A DNA stretch of 64,000 nucleotides from Acidobacteriota bacterium (lineage in GTDB: Bacteria; Acidobacteriota; Polarisedimenticolia; Polarisedimenticolales; Polarisedimenticolaceae), in the NCBI GenBank assembly GCA_029861955.1, contig JAOTYK010000017.1, positions 1-64,000 on the forward strand. The letters are read 5' to 3'. The notes beneath the pieces were generated by a model. The model was not told the origin of the DNA. It ran no database searches and was given only the letters and a program-made list of their open reading frames with translations. The position numbers and the translations under genes are program-made. Below, in pieces: positions 19,311-28,109 of the stretch (the first letter of the stretch is position 1; every line of letters starts with the position of its first letter).

Positions 19311-21221
19311 ATGCTTAACGTGATGCGCGACAACTTGCGGCATCTAAAGTTCGTCCTGTACGTCGTTGCCGCCGCGATGATTCTCAGTCTCGGCCTGTTT
19401 TTCGATATCAACCCCACGTCGTCGACACGCTGGGCCGCCAAGATCGACGGCAAGGAGATCTCGATTCAGGAGTACGAGCAAGCGGCTCGACGCATCGATC
19501 GTCGATTCGGCCAGATGTTCGGCGAGAACTACGATCAGTTCCGTGGCCAAATCCAGATCGGCACCCGGGCGGTGAACGAACTGGTCAATCGCGAGTTACT
19601 GATCGCCGATGCCGCTCGGTTGGGACTCGAGGTTTCGCCCCAGGAGTTGGCCGACGCGATTCGCAGCGAACCCAATCTTCAAGACGCCTCCGGCGTATTC
19701 GTCGGCCGCGAGGAATACGAGCGAAGGATCAATGGCCAGATTCCGGGCGGGACCACCAGCTTCGAGGCGTTGCTGGCCGAGGACATGCTGGTTGCCAAGT
19801 GGCTGGACGTCGTCTCTACCTCCATCGCCATCGATGAGATCGACATGGAGAACCTCCACCGTCGACGTACGGAAAAGACGAAGGTGAACTACGTCCTCGT
19901 CTCCAGCGACAATCTCGACGTCGACACCGACGTCAGCGATGAAGAGGCCCGTGCCTGGTATGACGCCCATCTGGACGACTACCAGCGCGACGAGTCTCGC
20001 CGCATCGAGTACGTCGTCGTCACCCGCGAGTCGATCCTGGATCAGGTCCAGATCAGCGAAGCGGATGCCCGCGCCAGCTACCAGGAGAATCTCGCGGAGT
20101 TCAGTCACCCGGACCGACGACGGGCCCGCCATATCCTCCTGCGTACCGCCGAATCCGAGAACGACGAAGACATCGCCCTCGTCGAACAGACCGCCAATGG
20201 GATCTTGCAGCAACTGCAGGACGGGGCCAATTTCGACGAGATGGCCCGGGCGACCTCTCAGGATCCGGTCAGCGCGGCACAGGGTGGCGACCTTGGCTTC
20301 TTCGGTCGCGGCGACATGGTCCCGGAATTCGACGAGGCAGCCTTCAACACGCCCGTCGGCCAGCTGTCTGAGGTCATTCAGACCCAGTTCGGATTCCACA
20401 TCCTGGAAGTTTTGGAAGAACAAGCCGCCGGACCGACCCCGTTCGAGGAGGTCCGCGCCGCCATCGAACTCCGACTGCAGTCTTCCCGGGCGCAGGAGCT
20501 CGTCGCTCAGGAAGCCGAGCGAATCGCCTCAAACGCAAGGACCCTGGAGGAGTTGCGTGCGCTGGCAGAACGGGAATCGATCGACCTGGTCTCCCAGTTT
20601 ATCGAGAAGAACACGCCCCTCAGTGGCATCGCCGGCGCGGCCGGATTCCGTGACAGCCTCTTCACCCTGGACGTCGGTAGCGTCAGTGCTCCCGCCGCGG
20701 TGGGCGACGGCATGGGTATCCTCGCCATCGTAGAGTCGATGCCCCCGCAGGTTGCACCCTTCGAGGAGAGTCGCGAGAAGGTCACGACGGACATCGTGAC
20801 GTTGCGTTTCCGCGAGGCGGCGACGACGATCGCGCAGGGCGCGATGGATTCCGGCAAGTCGCTGGCCGACCTTGCCGATCAGATCTCCTCCGACGTCCGC
20901 GATTCCGGCGATCTTGCCCCGGGACAGCCGTTCCCCGACGCGCCCCTTCTGGCGGCCTCCGAGATCGAGTTCGTCCTCTTCGGAGACGCGATCTACATCG
21001 GAGATCGTGGCGTCTTCGAGACTCCGGGCGGCGCGGTGGCCTACGAGGTCACCGGCCGAGAACCGTGGGACGAGTTCGCCTTCGACGATGCGAAGATCTC
21101 ACTGCAGGACGAGATTCGGTCGCAGCGCCAACAGGTAATCCAACAGACGATGCTGGATAGCCTGCGAGAGAGCAGCACGATCGAGTTGAACGAGGCCGAG
21201 ATCAAGCGGCTGGACGGCTAG
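19311..21221 (+). CDS. PpiD/SurA-type peptidyl-prolyl isomerase, membrane anchored
   Basis: Periplasmic folding factor tethered to the inner membrane. From ATG 19311 (GGAGAAG 4 bases before) it has a single TM (about residues 13-30), a SurA-N-like helical domain (about 35-230) and a parvulin domain (about 260-360) with HILLRTAESENDED, DPVSAAQGGDLGFFGRGDMVPEF and QTQFGFHILEV. A helical C-terminal part follows. 636 aa is the PpiD size class. An in-frame ATG at 19272 has no ribosome site and was not chosen. It ends 6 bp from the convergent response regulator. Confidence 0.9.
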   Translation: MLNVMRDNLRHLKFVLYVVAAAMILSLGLFFDINPTSSTRWAAKIDGKEISIQEYEQAARRIDRRFGQMFGENYDQFRGQIQIGTRAVNELVNRELLIADAARLGLEVSPQELADAIRSEPNLQDASGVFVGREEYERRINGQIPGGTTSFEALLAEDMLVAKWLDVVSTSIAIDEIDMENLHRRRTEKTKVNYVLVSSDNLDVDTDVSDEEARAWYDAHLDDYQRDESRRIEYVVVTRESILDQVQISEADARASYQENLAEFSHPDRRRARHILLRTAESENDEDIALVEQTANGILQQLQDGANFDEMARATSQDPVSAAQGGDLGFFGRGDMVPEFDEAAFNTPVGQLSEVIQTQFGFHILEVLEEQAAGPTPFEEVRAAIELRLQSSRAQELVAQEAERIASNARTLEELRALAERESIDLVSQFIEKNTPLSGIAGAAGFRDSLFTLDVGSVSAPAAVGDGMGILAIVESMPPQVAPFEESREKVTTDIVTLRFREAATTIAQGAMDSGKSLADLADQISSDVRDSGDLAPGQPFPDAPLLAASEIEFVLFGDAIYIGDRGVFETPGGAVAYEVTGREPWDEFAFDDAKISLQDEIRSQRQQVIQQTMLDSLRESSTIELNEAEIKRLDG

Positions 21222-21227
21222 CCCGAC

Positions 21228-21605
21228 TCAGTATTTTCCGGTCCACATACGGTCGAGCGCGTCCAACACATCCTGGACCTCGAAGGGTTTCGTCAGGAAT
21301 CCCATTCCGTGCGCGGAGTAGTAACCAATGTTCTTCTCGCTCTGCATCATCCCGGACGTGAAGAGTGTCTTGTCTCCAAGCTCCTCGTCCATCTGTCGGA
21401 TCTGCCGATGCAGCGTGACCCCGTTCATGTCCGGTAGGTTGAAGTCGACGATCGCCGCGTCGTAGATCGTGTCGTGGACAAGGTCCAGAGCTTCTTCGGC
21501 AATCGTCGCCGAGTCCACCTCGTAGCCCTGCCCCGTCAGCACGTCTCGCAACAACTCGATGATTGCCGCTTCGGCGTCCACGACGAGAATTCGCTTGGTC
21601 GACAT
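21228..21605 (-). CDS. Stand-alone response regulator receiver (CheY-like)
   Basis: A single 125-residue receiver domain. The acidic pocket reads VVDAEAAI (the second Asp of the usual DD pair replaced, with Glu two positions on), the phospho-acceptor Asp is in AIVDFNLPDMNG, and the conserved Lys is in FLTKPFE. It has no output domain, so it should act by protein contact. It lies 9 bp downstream of the dGTPase gene; no histidine kinase is adjacent. Confidence 0.88.
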   Translation of the reverse strand: MSTKRILVVDAEAAIIELLRDVLTGQGYEVDSATIAEEALDLVHDTIYDAAIVDFNLPDMNGVTLHRQIRQMDEELGDKTLFTSGMMQSEKNIGYYSAHGMGFLTKPFEVQDVLDALDRMWTGKY

Positions 21606-21614
21606 CGGGTGCTC

Positions 21615-22805
21615 CTAGACCCGAACCGTCGGGTCATACAGACGCTTGTACTCTTCGTTGGCATAACGGTCGGTCATGCCCGCAATGTAGTCCGCAATCC
21701 TGATCGGCAAGAGATCGCTGCCATCGAGATTCTGGTACTCGGTCGGCATCAGCCGCGGATTGTCGCTGTAACGTTCGAAGAGCGCCCGCAGTAACCGCCG
21801 GGCCTTGTCCATCATCCGTTCGATTCGATAGTGACGGTAGAGATGCTCGTGGAGGTAGCCCTTCAACGCCTTGTTCTGCTCCGCCACGGACCGTGACATG
21901 CCGGCAAGAAGGTGCGGGTGCTTACGCACGTCGTCAACCGACTCGACACCTGCGGCCTCGATGCGACGGCCTGTCTCGGCGATCAGATCCGAGACCATCG
22001 TATCGATCATTCGGCGGAGGGCCTCCGAGCGACATCGTCTCTGGCTCGTACCGGGGAACCGGCTCCGAGCTTGCTCCCACGCGTCACCGAACAGTGGGAC
22101 CGCCGACGCCAATCGCTCCACATCCAGGATGCCGGCGGCCAACCCGTCGTCGACGTCGTGATGGTTGTAGGCGGTCTCATCGACAAGATCGATAAGCTGC
22201 GCCTCCAGCGGCGGCTGACGTTCGGGATCGTACTCTGCGGCCTCGGGTTCCTTGAGAATATCGATAGCCCCGGAGTGTTTCGCGATCCCCTCCCGGACCT
22301 CCCAGGTCAGGTTGAGACCATCGAAACCGGGGTAGCGACGCTCCAGATTTTCGACGATGCGAAGCGTTTGCCGGTTGTGACTGAAGCCACCGACCTCTTC
22401 GAGCTTTCGATTGAGGACTTCTTCGCCGAGATGCCCGAAGGGTGTGTGACCAAGATCGTGACAGAGCGCCAACGACTCGATCAGATCCTCGTTGAGGCCC
22501 AACGCGCGACCGACGGTCCGGCCGATCTGGCTGACCTCGATGCTATGGGTCAGGCGCGTTCGAAAGTGGTCGCCTTCGTGATTGACGAACACCTGGGTCT
22601 TGTACTCGAGACGACGAAACGCGGCACAGTGGATGATGCGATCGCGATCGCGCTGGTAGGGGCTTCGGTACTGGTGCTCCGTCTCCGGGAAACGACGACC
22701 GCGAGTCGCCGAGCCCCGCTGTGCGTGGGGCGCCAACCCATGCGGATCGACGGATACTGTCGACAACCGAACCGCCCCCGTCAGACCGAGAAGCTGGAAC
22801 CGCAA
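21615..22805 (-). CDS. dgt: dGTP triphosphohydrolase-like protein (HD domain)
   Basis: Splits dGTP (or dNTPs) to the nucleoside and triphosphate. The HD metal site is intact: HFRTRLTHSIEV ... ALCHDLGHTPFGHLGE ... and LIDLVDETAYNHHDVDD. 396 aa from ATG 22805, which overlaps erpA by 25 bp. A TTG at 22766, just after the erpA stop and near GGGGGCGG, would start the protein close to the usual family start (DPHGLAPHAQR) and may be the true one. Cotranscribed with erpA and the downstream receiver gene. Confidence 0.88.
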   Translation of the reverse strand: MRFQLLGLTGAVRLSTVSVDPHGLAPHAQRGSATRGRRFPETEHQYRSPYQRDRDRIIHCAAFRRLEYKTQVFVNHEGDHFRTRLTHSIEVSQIGRTVGRALGLNEDLIESLALCHDLGHTPFGHLGEEVLNRKLEEVGGFSHNRQTLRIVENLERRYPGFDGLNLTWEVREGIAKHSGAIDILKEPEAAEYDPERQPPLEAQLIDLVDETAYNHHDVDDGLAAGILDVERLASAVPLFGDAWEQARSRFPGTSQRRCRSEALRRMIDTMVSDLIAETGRRIEAAGVESVDDVRKHPHLLAGMSRSVAEQNKALKGYLHEHLYRHYRIERMMDKARRLLRALFERYSDNPRLMPTEYQNLDGSDLLPIRIADYIAGMTDRYANEEYKRLYDPTVRV

Positions 22806-23104
22806 CCGCAGGTACCGGTCGCGTCCGGGTTCTCGATCTTGAAGCCCGAACCCTGAAGTCCGTCGACGTAGTCAATCGTCACGGCTTCGAGGTACATCAT
22901 CGACATCGCGTCGACGAAGACGTTGAGACCTCCGAACTTCAGAACCTGATCGTTTTCCTTCTGCGACTCTTCCCAGGTCAGACCGTACTGAAACCCGGAA
23001 CACCCACCGCCCTGCACGGCAACGCGAAGTCCGTAACCATTCTTGTCTTCTGCGTCGAGCAAGGCCTTGACCTTCTCGACCGCACCGTCCGTCATCTGCA
23101 GCAT
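22781..23104 (-). CDS. erpA: Iron-sulfur cluster insertion protein, ErpA/IscA (HesB) family
   Basis: A-type carrier that delivers Fe-S clusters to apoproteins. The three conserved cysteines are seen in GGGCSGFQYGL and the C-terminal TGTCGCGSSF. 107 aa is normal. No isc or suf genes are in the window. It is followed by dgt with overlapping frames. Confidence 0.93.
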   Translation of the reverse strand: MLQMTDGAVEKVKALLDAEDKNGYGLRVAVQGGGCSGFQYGLTWEESQKENDQVLKFGGLNVFVDAMSMMYLEAVTIDYVDGLQGSGFKIENPDATGTCGCGSSFSV

Positions 23105-23186
23105 GGGGTTTCGCCTCCCGGAAACGTCTATACGTAAAAGGTATGTCAGGGTCGTGGGGCTGTCAACGAAGGAGGACGTTTCGCGA

Positions 23187-23423
23187 CTACTCCGCTTTCA
23201 GATTCAGAAATGTCGCCATGTCGCCCAGTAAACGGGCGAAGTGCTCTGGATTTGCCGGTGAAAGCGAGCATTCGTTGATGATCTTCACCTGGGTGCCGAG
23301 CCACTCGCGCCAACACGGAACACAGGTCTGTGCCAACACCTGTTCGCCCCGTTCTCCGGGCAGCGGGGCGTTTGGCATCCCCTCACCGGTCGAGCCACAT
23401 CGACTACAAACGATCTCAGCCAT
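23187..23423 (-). CDS. YggX-like Fe(2+)-trafficking/oxidative protection protein with added CxxC pairs
   Basis: A 78-residue protein. Its C-terminal half (WREWLGTQVKIINECSLSPA ... LLGDMATFLN) follows the pattern of YggX, which protects Fe-S clusters and handles labile iron. Unlike classical YggX it carries two CxxC pairs (CSRCG and CVPC), which would make a zinc-ribbon-like site. ATG 23423 is used because GGGAG lies just before it; an ATG 12 bases upstream is possible. Lying beside erpA supports an iron/Fe-S role. Confidence 0.72.
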   Translation of the reverse strand: MAEIVCSRCGSTGEGMPNAPLPGERGEQVLAQTCVPCWREWLGTQVKIINECSLSPANPEHFARLLGDMATFLNLKAE

Positions 23424-23504
23424 CTTGTCTCCCATGCTCCTCTTAGCGGATCCTGTGTATTGTATGATGCCAGATGTCCAGGGCGTTCAAACGGGAATGA
23501 CCAG

Positions 23505-23849
23505 ATGAATATCACCAGAACCGAGGATCGAGGGATCGCGGTATTCGCCGTCGCCGAGAAGATCGAGATCGATCTCAACAACTGCGATGCGTTCAAGAAT
23601 GCCTTTTCCGAGCAGATTGCCGAGAACGACAAGATCGCCGTGCTTGACGCGGCGAACATCCAGTTCTTCGATTCTGCCGGCATGGGCGCCCTGCTGGCGA
23701 TCCACAAACAGTTCAAGGCCCGCGAGGGCACGCTCCATCTAGCCACGCTCTCGCGATCGGTGCAGGAGATCTTCGGGATGGTGGGGTTCGATGTTGTCTT
23801 TCCGGTTCATCCGGATGTCTCGGCGGCTGTCGAATCCGCGCTCGACTAG
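23505..23849 (+). CDS. STAS-domain anti-anti-sigma factor-like protein
   Basis: A 114-residue single STAS domain, related to SpoIIAA. The phosphorylatable Ser is in IQFFDSAGMGALLAIH. It would bind an anti-sigma factor or kinase of the SpoIIAB type, but none is encoded nearby. The start ATG 23505 has GGGA 8 bases before it; upstream in-frame ATGs are not supported. DUF3467 follows 17 bp later. Confidence 0.88.
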   Translation: MNITRTEDRGIAVFAVAEKIEIDLNNCDAFKNAFSEQIAENDKIAVLDAANIQFFDSAGMGALLAIHKQFKAREGTLHLATLSRSVQEIFGMVGFDVVFPVHPDVSAAVESALD

Positions 23850-23866
23850 CCCCACCAGGAGCCCCC

Positions 23867-24145
23867 GTGTCAGAGCAAAAGAAGATCAAGGTCAAGGTCC
23901 CGGAGAGCGTTCTGCCGGGTGTCTATTCCAATCAGATGGTGGTCTCGCATACGCGCGAAGAGTTCGTGATGGACTTCGCCAACCTCTTCCCACCGGAAGG
24001 CGTGATCAACGCACGAGTCATCGTGAGTCCCGGGCATCTGAAACGACTGGTCCGTGCGCTCAGCGACAACCTGGCCCGTTATGAAGCCAAATTCGGGCCG
24101 GTCATCGAGGCCACGCCTCCCGACGATGTCAGCCTGAAGAACTAG
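23867..24145 (+). CDS. DUF3467 family protein
   Basis: A 92-residue cytoplasmic protein matching the DUF3467 pattern throughout: VYSNQMVVSHTREEFVMDFA, NARVIVSPGHLKRLVRALSDN and LARYEAKFG. The function is unknown. GTG start with AGGAG upstream. It follows the STAS gene closely and overlaps the convergent moaB gene by 4 bp. Confidence 0.87.
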   Translation: MSEQKKIKVKVPESVLPGVYSNQMVVSHTREEFVMDFANLFPPEGVINARVIVSPGHLKRLVRALSDNLARYEAKFGPVIEATPPDDVSLKN

Positions 24146-24657
24146 CGCCTTAGTTCACCGACCACATGCGGGAGCACCGGTAGGATCAGCCGCTGCATTC
24201 CGAGGCGGACCGCGGCGGTGGAACCCGGCAGGCAGTAGATCGGTGTCCCGTGGGCGACGCCGGCCAGCGCGCGACTCAGCTGGGCTCGCGGGCCGATCTC
24301 TTCAAACGAGAGCATGCGGAAGAGTTCACCGAACCCCTCGAGGGTTCGATCGAGCATCTTCGCCACCGTATCGACGGTTTGATCCCGGGGAGAGATTCCG
24401 GTCCCGCCGGTGAGGACGATCGCCTCGACCCGGTCATCTTGAATGGCGTCCGCGACCCAGCCCCTGATCGCTTCCGGCTGGTCCGCAACGAGCCCCCTCC
24501 GGACCATGCGGTGTCCGGCCTCATCGGCGAGGTCGCGGATCAGGTCTCCGGATCGATCCTCGGCGACGGTACGGCTGTCGCTCACGGTCAGGATGGCGAT
24601 CCCAAGACTCCCCCCCGGATCCGGCTCGCCGTGGGGCGTCTGCCCGGAGGCTGCCAA
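24142..24657 (-). CDS. moaB: Molybdenum cofactor biosynthesis protein MoaB/MogA family
   Basis: Acts in molybdopterin adenylylation or metal insertion. The 171 residues show ILTVSDSRT, the VLTGGTGISPRDQTVD signature and the C-terminal PGSTAAVRLGMQRLILPVLPH. A TTG start at 24657 abuts the pepA stop codon, suggesting coupled translation. No other Moco genes are in the window, though a molybdoenzyme could follow the cytochrome operon at the right edge (speculation). Confidence 0.9.
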   Translation of the reverse strand: MAASGQTPHGEPDPGGSLGIAILTVSDSRTVAEDRSGDLIRDLADEAGHRMVRRGLVADQPEAIRGWVADAIQDDRVEAIVLTGGTGISPRDQTVDTVAKMLDRTLEGFGELFRMLSFEEIGPRAQLSRALAGVAHGTPIYCLPGSTAAVRLGMQRLILPVLPHVVGELRR

Positions 24658-26136
24658 CTACCGACTCTCGAGCCAACGGATCAAGGTCGGCACGGCCGCG
24701 CCGCTTCCACCGATTGCACGGTCCGGGGCCGATCGCTCGGCAAATGCCGGGCCGGCGATATCGATGTGGGCCCACGGCAGATCGCGTGGGACGAACTCTC
24801 GTAAGAACAGCGCCGCCGTGATCGCGCCACCCCAGCGCCCACCGACGTTGTTGAGGTCTGCCGGGCCATGCTGCAGGAGCTGGAGATAGTCGCGATAGAG
24901 GGGAAGCTGCCAGAGCTTCTCACCGGAAGCGTCTGCGGCTTCTAGAAGCTGCTCACGCAGATCGCCGTCATCGGTAAACAGACCGCTCGCATCCGGGCCC
25001 AACGCCACGACGACCGCACCCGTCAGGGTCGCGAGGTCGACCATCGCGTCGGGACGCAACGTCTTGGCGGCGTAGGCCAGGAGATCACAGAGAACCAGCC
25101 GCCCCTCGGCATCGGTATTGCCGACCTCGACGGTCTTGCCGAGATAGGTATCGAGGATATCTCCGGGCATGTACGCGTTGGAGCCGGTCAGATTCTCGAC
25201 CAGCCCGACGAGGCCGTGGACCTCGTGCTTACATCCGATGGCCTTCAGGGCACCCATCGCCGCGATGACGGCGGCGGCCCCGCCCATGTCGGACTTCATC
25301 GTCGCCATGTATTCGGTCGGCTTGAGATTCAGCCCCCCGCTATCGAAGGTCACGCCCTTCCCCACCAGAACCAGCTTCTTGGCTCCCTGTGTCTTCTTCG
25401 CCGGGCGATAGGTCATGTGAACGACCCGTGGGGGCTCCTTCGCACCTCGGGTGACCTCCAGGAGGGCTTTCATGCCGAGTCGCTTCAATTCGGCGTGACC
25501 CAGAACCTTGCAACGCAGCCCCGACTCGCGGGATCGTTTCTGCGCGGCTCGGGCGAGGATCTGAGGCGTAAGACGCGACGGACCCTCGTTGACAAGATCC
25601 CTTGCAAGATCGACCGCGTCGTTGTGTGCACGGGATCGTCGAACGACCTCCGCGGAGGTCCGCCGTCCCTGGCAATAGATGTCGACGGAGGCGACACGGT
25701 TGGGTTTTCGATCGTCGTCGGTGAGATGACGGTCGAACTCATAGCCTCCTCGCCCGAGACCCTCCATCGCCGCGCGAAGGATCTCGCCGTCGTCGTCACC
25801 GTCCGGCAACGCCACCGCGATCGTCCCGGCTCGGAGACGCGCCGCCTCACGGATCGCCCGGGCCGCTCCGATCCGAACACTATCGGCCCAGGTGCGACGC
25901 CCTGCACCCAACCCGAGCATCAGGTAGCGACGGGCGGTCCGCCCTACGCCTACGTTCCAGGCCAATTGATCCCAGCGATCCGATCGGAACCGGCTCTTTC
26001 GTAGTGCGGCGGCCAACTCTCTAGAGACTCCCGCATCCTCGACACCGAAGGGCGATTTCTTCTTGGGACCTACGAAACAGACAAGAAGATCGTTGCCTGC
26101 CTTCGAGAATCCGGTTTTACGGAGTTGGATCTTCAT
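24658..26136 (-). CDS. pepA: Leucyl aminopeptidase (M17 family)
   Basis: Di-metal cytosolic aminopeptidase that removes N-terminal residues from peptides. The 492 residues end in the catalytic domain with KGVTFDSGGLNLKP, SDMGGAAAVIAAMGA and the family signature NTDAEGRLVLCDLLAYA; the latter supply the Lys, Asp and Glu metal ligands. The N-terminal domain (about residues 1-165) is the variable M17 cap. Length is normal. It lies 57 bp downstream of the P-loop kinase and directly before moaB. Confidence 0.95.
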   Translation of the reverse strand: MKIQLRKTGFSKAGNDLLVCFVGPKKKSPFGVEDAGVSRELAAALRKSRFRSDRWDQLAWNVGVGRTARRYLMLGLGAGRRTWADSVRIGAARAIREAARLRAGTIAVALPDGDDDGEILRAAMEGLGRGGYEFDRHLTDDDRKPNRVASVDIYCQGRRTSAEVVRRSRAHNDAVDLARDLVNEGPSRLTPQILARAAQKRSRESGLRCKVLGHAELKRLGMKALLEVTRGAKEPPRVVHMTYRPAKKTQGAKKLVLVGKGVTFDSGGLNLKPTEYMATMKSDMGGAAAVIAAMGALKAIGCKHEVHGLVGLVENLTGSNAYMPGDILDTYLGKTVEVGNTDAEGRLVLCDLLAYAAKTLRPDAMVDLATLTGAVVVALGPDASGLFTDDGDLREQLLEAADASGEKLWQLPLYRDYLQLLQHGPADLNNVGGRWGGAITAALFLREFVPRDLPWAHIDIAGPAFAERSAPDRAIGGSGAAVPTLIRWLESR

Positions 26137-26193
26137 CGCTTGGATGCCTCGGTGATCGGAAGGGTGGTGGATTGCGCTGGAATGGCGCCTACT

Positions 26194-26760
26194 CTATCGC
26201 GAAAACGACTCTGTGAGCAACGGCGTCAGTCGCCGGTGGAGGGCCTCTAGATCGCCGCCGTTGTCGATCCTCAGATCTGCCAGCGCGAACGTCGCGGTCA
26301 GTTGCTGTGCAGCGGGATCGTGGGTGTTCTCCTGGGCCTCTCGCGCCTCAAACGCTTCAAGCGTCTGCGAGTCTCCCGGACGGGCCCGTGCCATCGCGCG
26401 CCGGAAACGCAGCGCGATGGGGGCGTCGATGCCCAGGAGCACGAATCGGGGCTGCTGACGTAGAACCTCGACCTCGGCGGGGTTGCGGATCGAGTCGACC
26501 ACGGCCTGGCCTCCCAGTCGAGGGAGGATGCGGCTCGCCAATACACCCGGCCCGCCCTGTCGACGCAGTTCGTTTCCGATCCGAATCAGATGCTCACGCT
26601 CGGGTGGATAGCCCTGGGCTGCCGCCTCTTCACGGATGATGTCGGACAGAGAGAAGACGGAAAAGCCGTGACCCTCGAAGAAGGACGCGACCTCGCCCTT
26701 GCCGGCGGCGTTGGGACCGGTGAGTCCAACGATACGATGGGTGGGTTGGATGACAGGGCC
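26194..26760 (-). CDS. P-loop (d)NMP/dephospho-CoA kinase-like AAA protein; no canonical start codon
   Basis: The frame runs about 189 codons to the stop at 26194. It contains a good Walker A in IVGLTGPNAAGKGEVASFF, then FSLSDIIREEA and a DSIRNPAEVEVLR block, resembling the small kinase-like ATPases related to dephospho-CoA kinase. After the in-frame TGA at 26761-26763 (the stop of the upstream gene) there is no ATG, GTG or TTG before the P-loop; the first is TTG 26541, which would remove the ATP site. Either a rare start (an ATC lies near 26751), readthrough of the TGA, or a sequence error. The exact substrate is unknown. Confidence 0.7.
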   Translation of the reverse strand, partial: GPVIQPTHRIVGLTGPNAAGKGEVASFFEGHGFSVFSLSDIIREEAAAQGYPPEREHLIRIGNELRRQGGPGVLASRILPRLGGQAVVDSIRNPAEVEVLRQQPRFVLLGIDAPIALRFRRAMARARPGDSQTLEAFEAREAQENTHDPAAQQLTATFALADLRIDNGGDLEALHRRLTPLLTESFSR

Positions 26761-27498
26761 TCAGGGTGCTTCGGGGCCGGACTCGCCTTCGGAACCGGAT
26801 TCGCCTTCGGGGCTCCCGGCCTCAGAGCCGCCGGCCTGGGAGCCGTCGCTGTTGTCCGCCGGTCGGGGACTGCCCCGCCGTGCTCCCGATCGATTCTTCC
26901 CGGGCAGGGCCTGAAAACCGACCGCGTCTTCTCGGCTCGTTTCCGAACCACGCTGCTTGCTTGCACCGATGGTCCGACGACTGTTGGCGCTCCCTCCGGC
27001 GCCGCCCCGGGGGTTCTGTGCCTGCTGGCGAAAACCACGGACGGCGTTATCGGTACGCTGCACCAGCGGACTCGCCACCGCATCGTCGGTGAGGGCGTCC
27101 CGGCTTCCGGCGGTGCTGGACGGCGTCGTCTCCGGAGTCGCGGCACCGATCGACGCCTGTGTCCGTTTTCGGGTCGCCCGAACCGTCGTGTCGACCGGGC
27201 CGTGCGGGGCCTCGCCCCTTCTACGTGGGGGCCGGGCGGTCGTGCTCGCACTGGCGTTGAGATTGACTCGCTTGCCGGCAACCTCGATCCGAAGGATCAA
27301 CTCGTTTGGAAAGGCGATAAACCCGTCGCTGCCGAGATCGACGTGGACCATCTGGCCCTTGAGGACATGGTCACGGATGGGCATCGTCGTGCCGTTGGTG
27401 AAGTAGACGATCTGCTCGGCCAGGACCGGAGTCGCGCCGAGCAGAACGATCCCGCCCACCACGAACAGCAAAACTCGCCGCCACGGGACGTGACTCAT
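26761..27498 (-). CDS. Secreted protein with short folded N-terminus and long low-complexity tail
   Basis: A 245-residue protein of unknown function. ATG 27498 with GAGG upstream gives a signal peptide (VLLFVVGGIVLLGATPVLA), then a small beta-rich part at about residues 28-75 (VYFTNGTTMPIRDHVLKGQM) and about 170 residues rich in Arg, Ser, Thr, Gly and Pro that look disordered, ending in Gly/Glu/Ser repeats. It reads in the same frame as, and directly before, the P-loop kinase. Confidence 0.68.
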   Translation of the reverse strand: MSHVPWRRVLLFVVGGIVLLGATPVLAEQIVYFTNGTTMPIRDHVLKGQMVHVDLGSDGFIAFPNELILRIEVAGKRVNLNASASTTARPPRRRGEAPHGPVDTTVRATRKRTQASIGAATPETTPSSTAGSRDALTDDAVASPLVQRTDNAVRGFRQQAQNPRGGAGGSANSRRTIGASKQRGSETSREDAVGFQALPGKNRSGARRGSPRPADNSDGSQAGGSEAGSPEGESGSEGESGPEAP

Positions 27499-27623
27499 CG
27501 GCCGCCTCAGGTAAAAAACCGTGTCCTCTTCTCTCCAGGGAAGTGTACAGTCAAGAGGATCCGGCGGCAATTGGACCCCAAATTTGCACCCCGGCTTGGC
27601 GGTTTGGCTCTGCGGAACCTACT

Positions 27624-28109
27624 ATGAACCCCATGAGAATCACGCTCCGATCCGGTGCCCTCCTGATGGGACTCCTGCTGGTCACCTCCGTCGTCGCCCT
27701 CGCCGCCCCGGCCAACGTCCGCGACGAGCCGGCCAAGATCGACTTCAAGGTTCTTACCGGCACCGTTGACGCCGGCGGGCAGGCCACACTCCGGCTTCAA
27801 CTCCGACCTGCCGAGGGCGTGAAGATCAATCGCTACCCGCAGATCAAGTTGTCCCTTCCGGGTCATGCCGGTCTCTACGATTCGACGAGCGCCACGCTGG
27901 GCAACCCGACGCCGCCACCGGCGGACCGCATGGACAGCAACTATTTCGACAAGATCGACGCGATCGAATTGGAAGTGCCCATCGCCGTCGACGCGCATTC
28001 GGGCCATCATCAGATCGAGGCGCAGTTGGTCTACTTCTACTGTGTCACGGATAGCGGCTACTGTGCGCCGGCGAGGATTCCGCTGTCGCTGTCTCTGGAC
28101 GTGCGTTAG
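27624..28109 (+). CDS. Exported protein resembling the N-terminal domain of DsbD
   Basis: A 161-residue Sec-exported beta protein (signal about residues 4-24, LRSGALLMGLLLVTSVVALA). The end, YFYCVTDSGYCAPARIPLSL, has two cysteines spaced like the redox pair of DsbD-alpha domains, and the middle (GGQATLRLQLRPAEGVKINR) fits that fold. A role in periplasmic thiol transfer is an inference. It overlaps the convergent PilZ gene by 4 bp. ATG 27633 is an alternative start. Confidence 0.65.
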   Translation: MNPMRITLRSGALLMGLLLVTSVVALAAPANVRDEPAKIDFKVLTGTVDAGGQATLRLQLRPAEGVKINRYPQIKLSLPGHAGLYDSTSATLGNPTPPPADRMDSNYFDKIDAIELEVPIAVDAHSGHHQIEAQLVYFYCVTDSGYCAPARIPLSLSLDVR

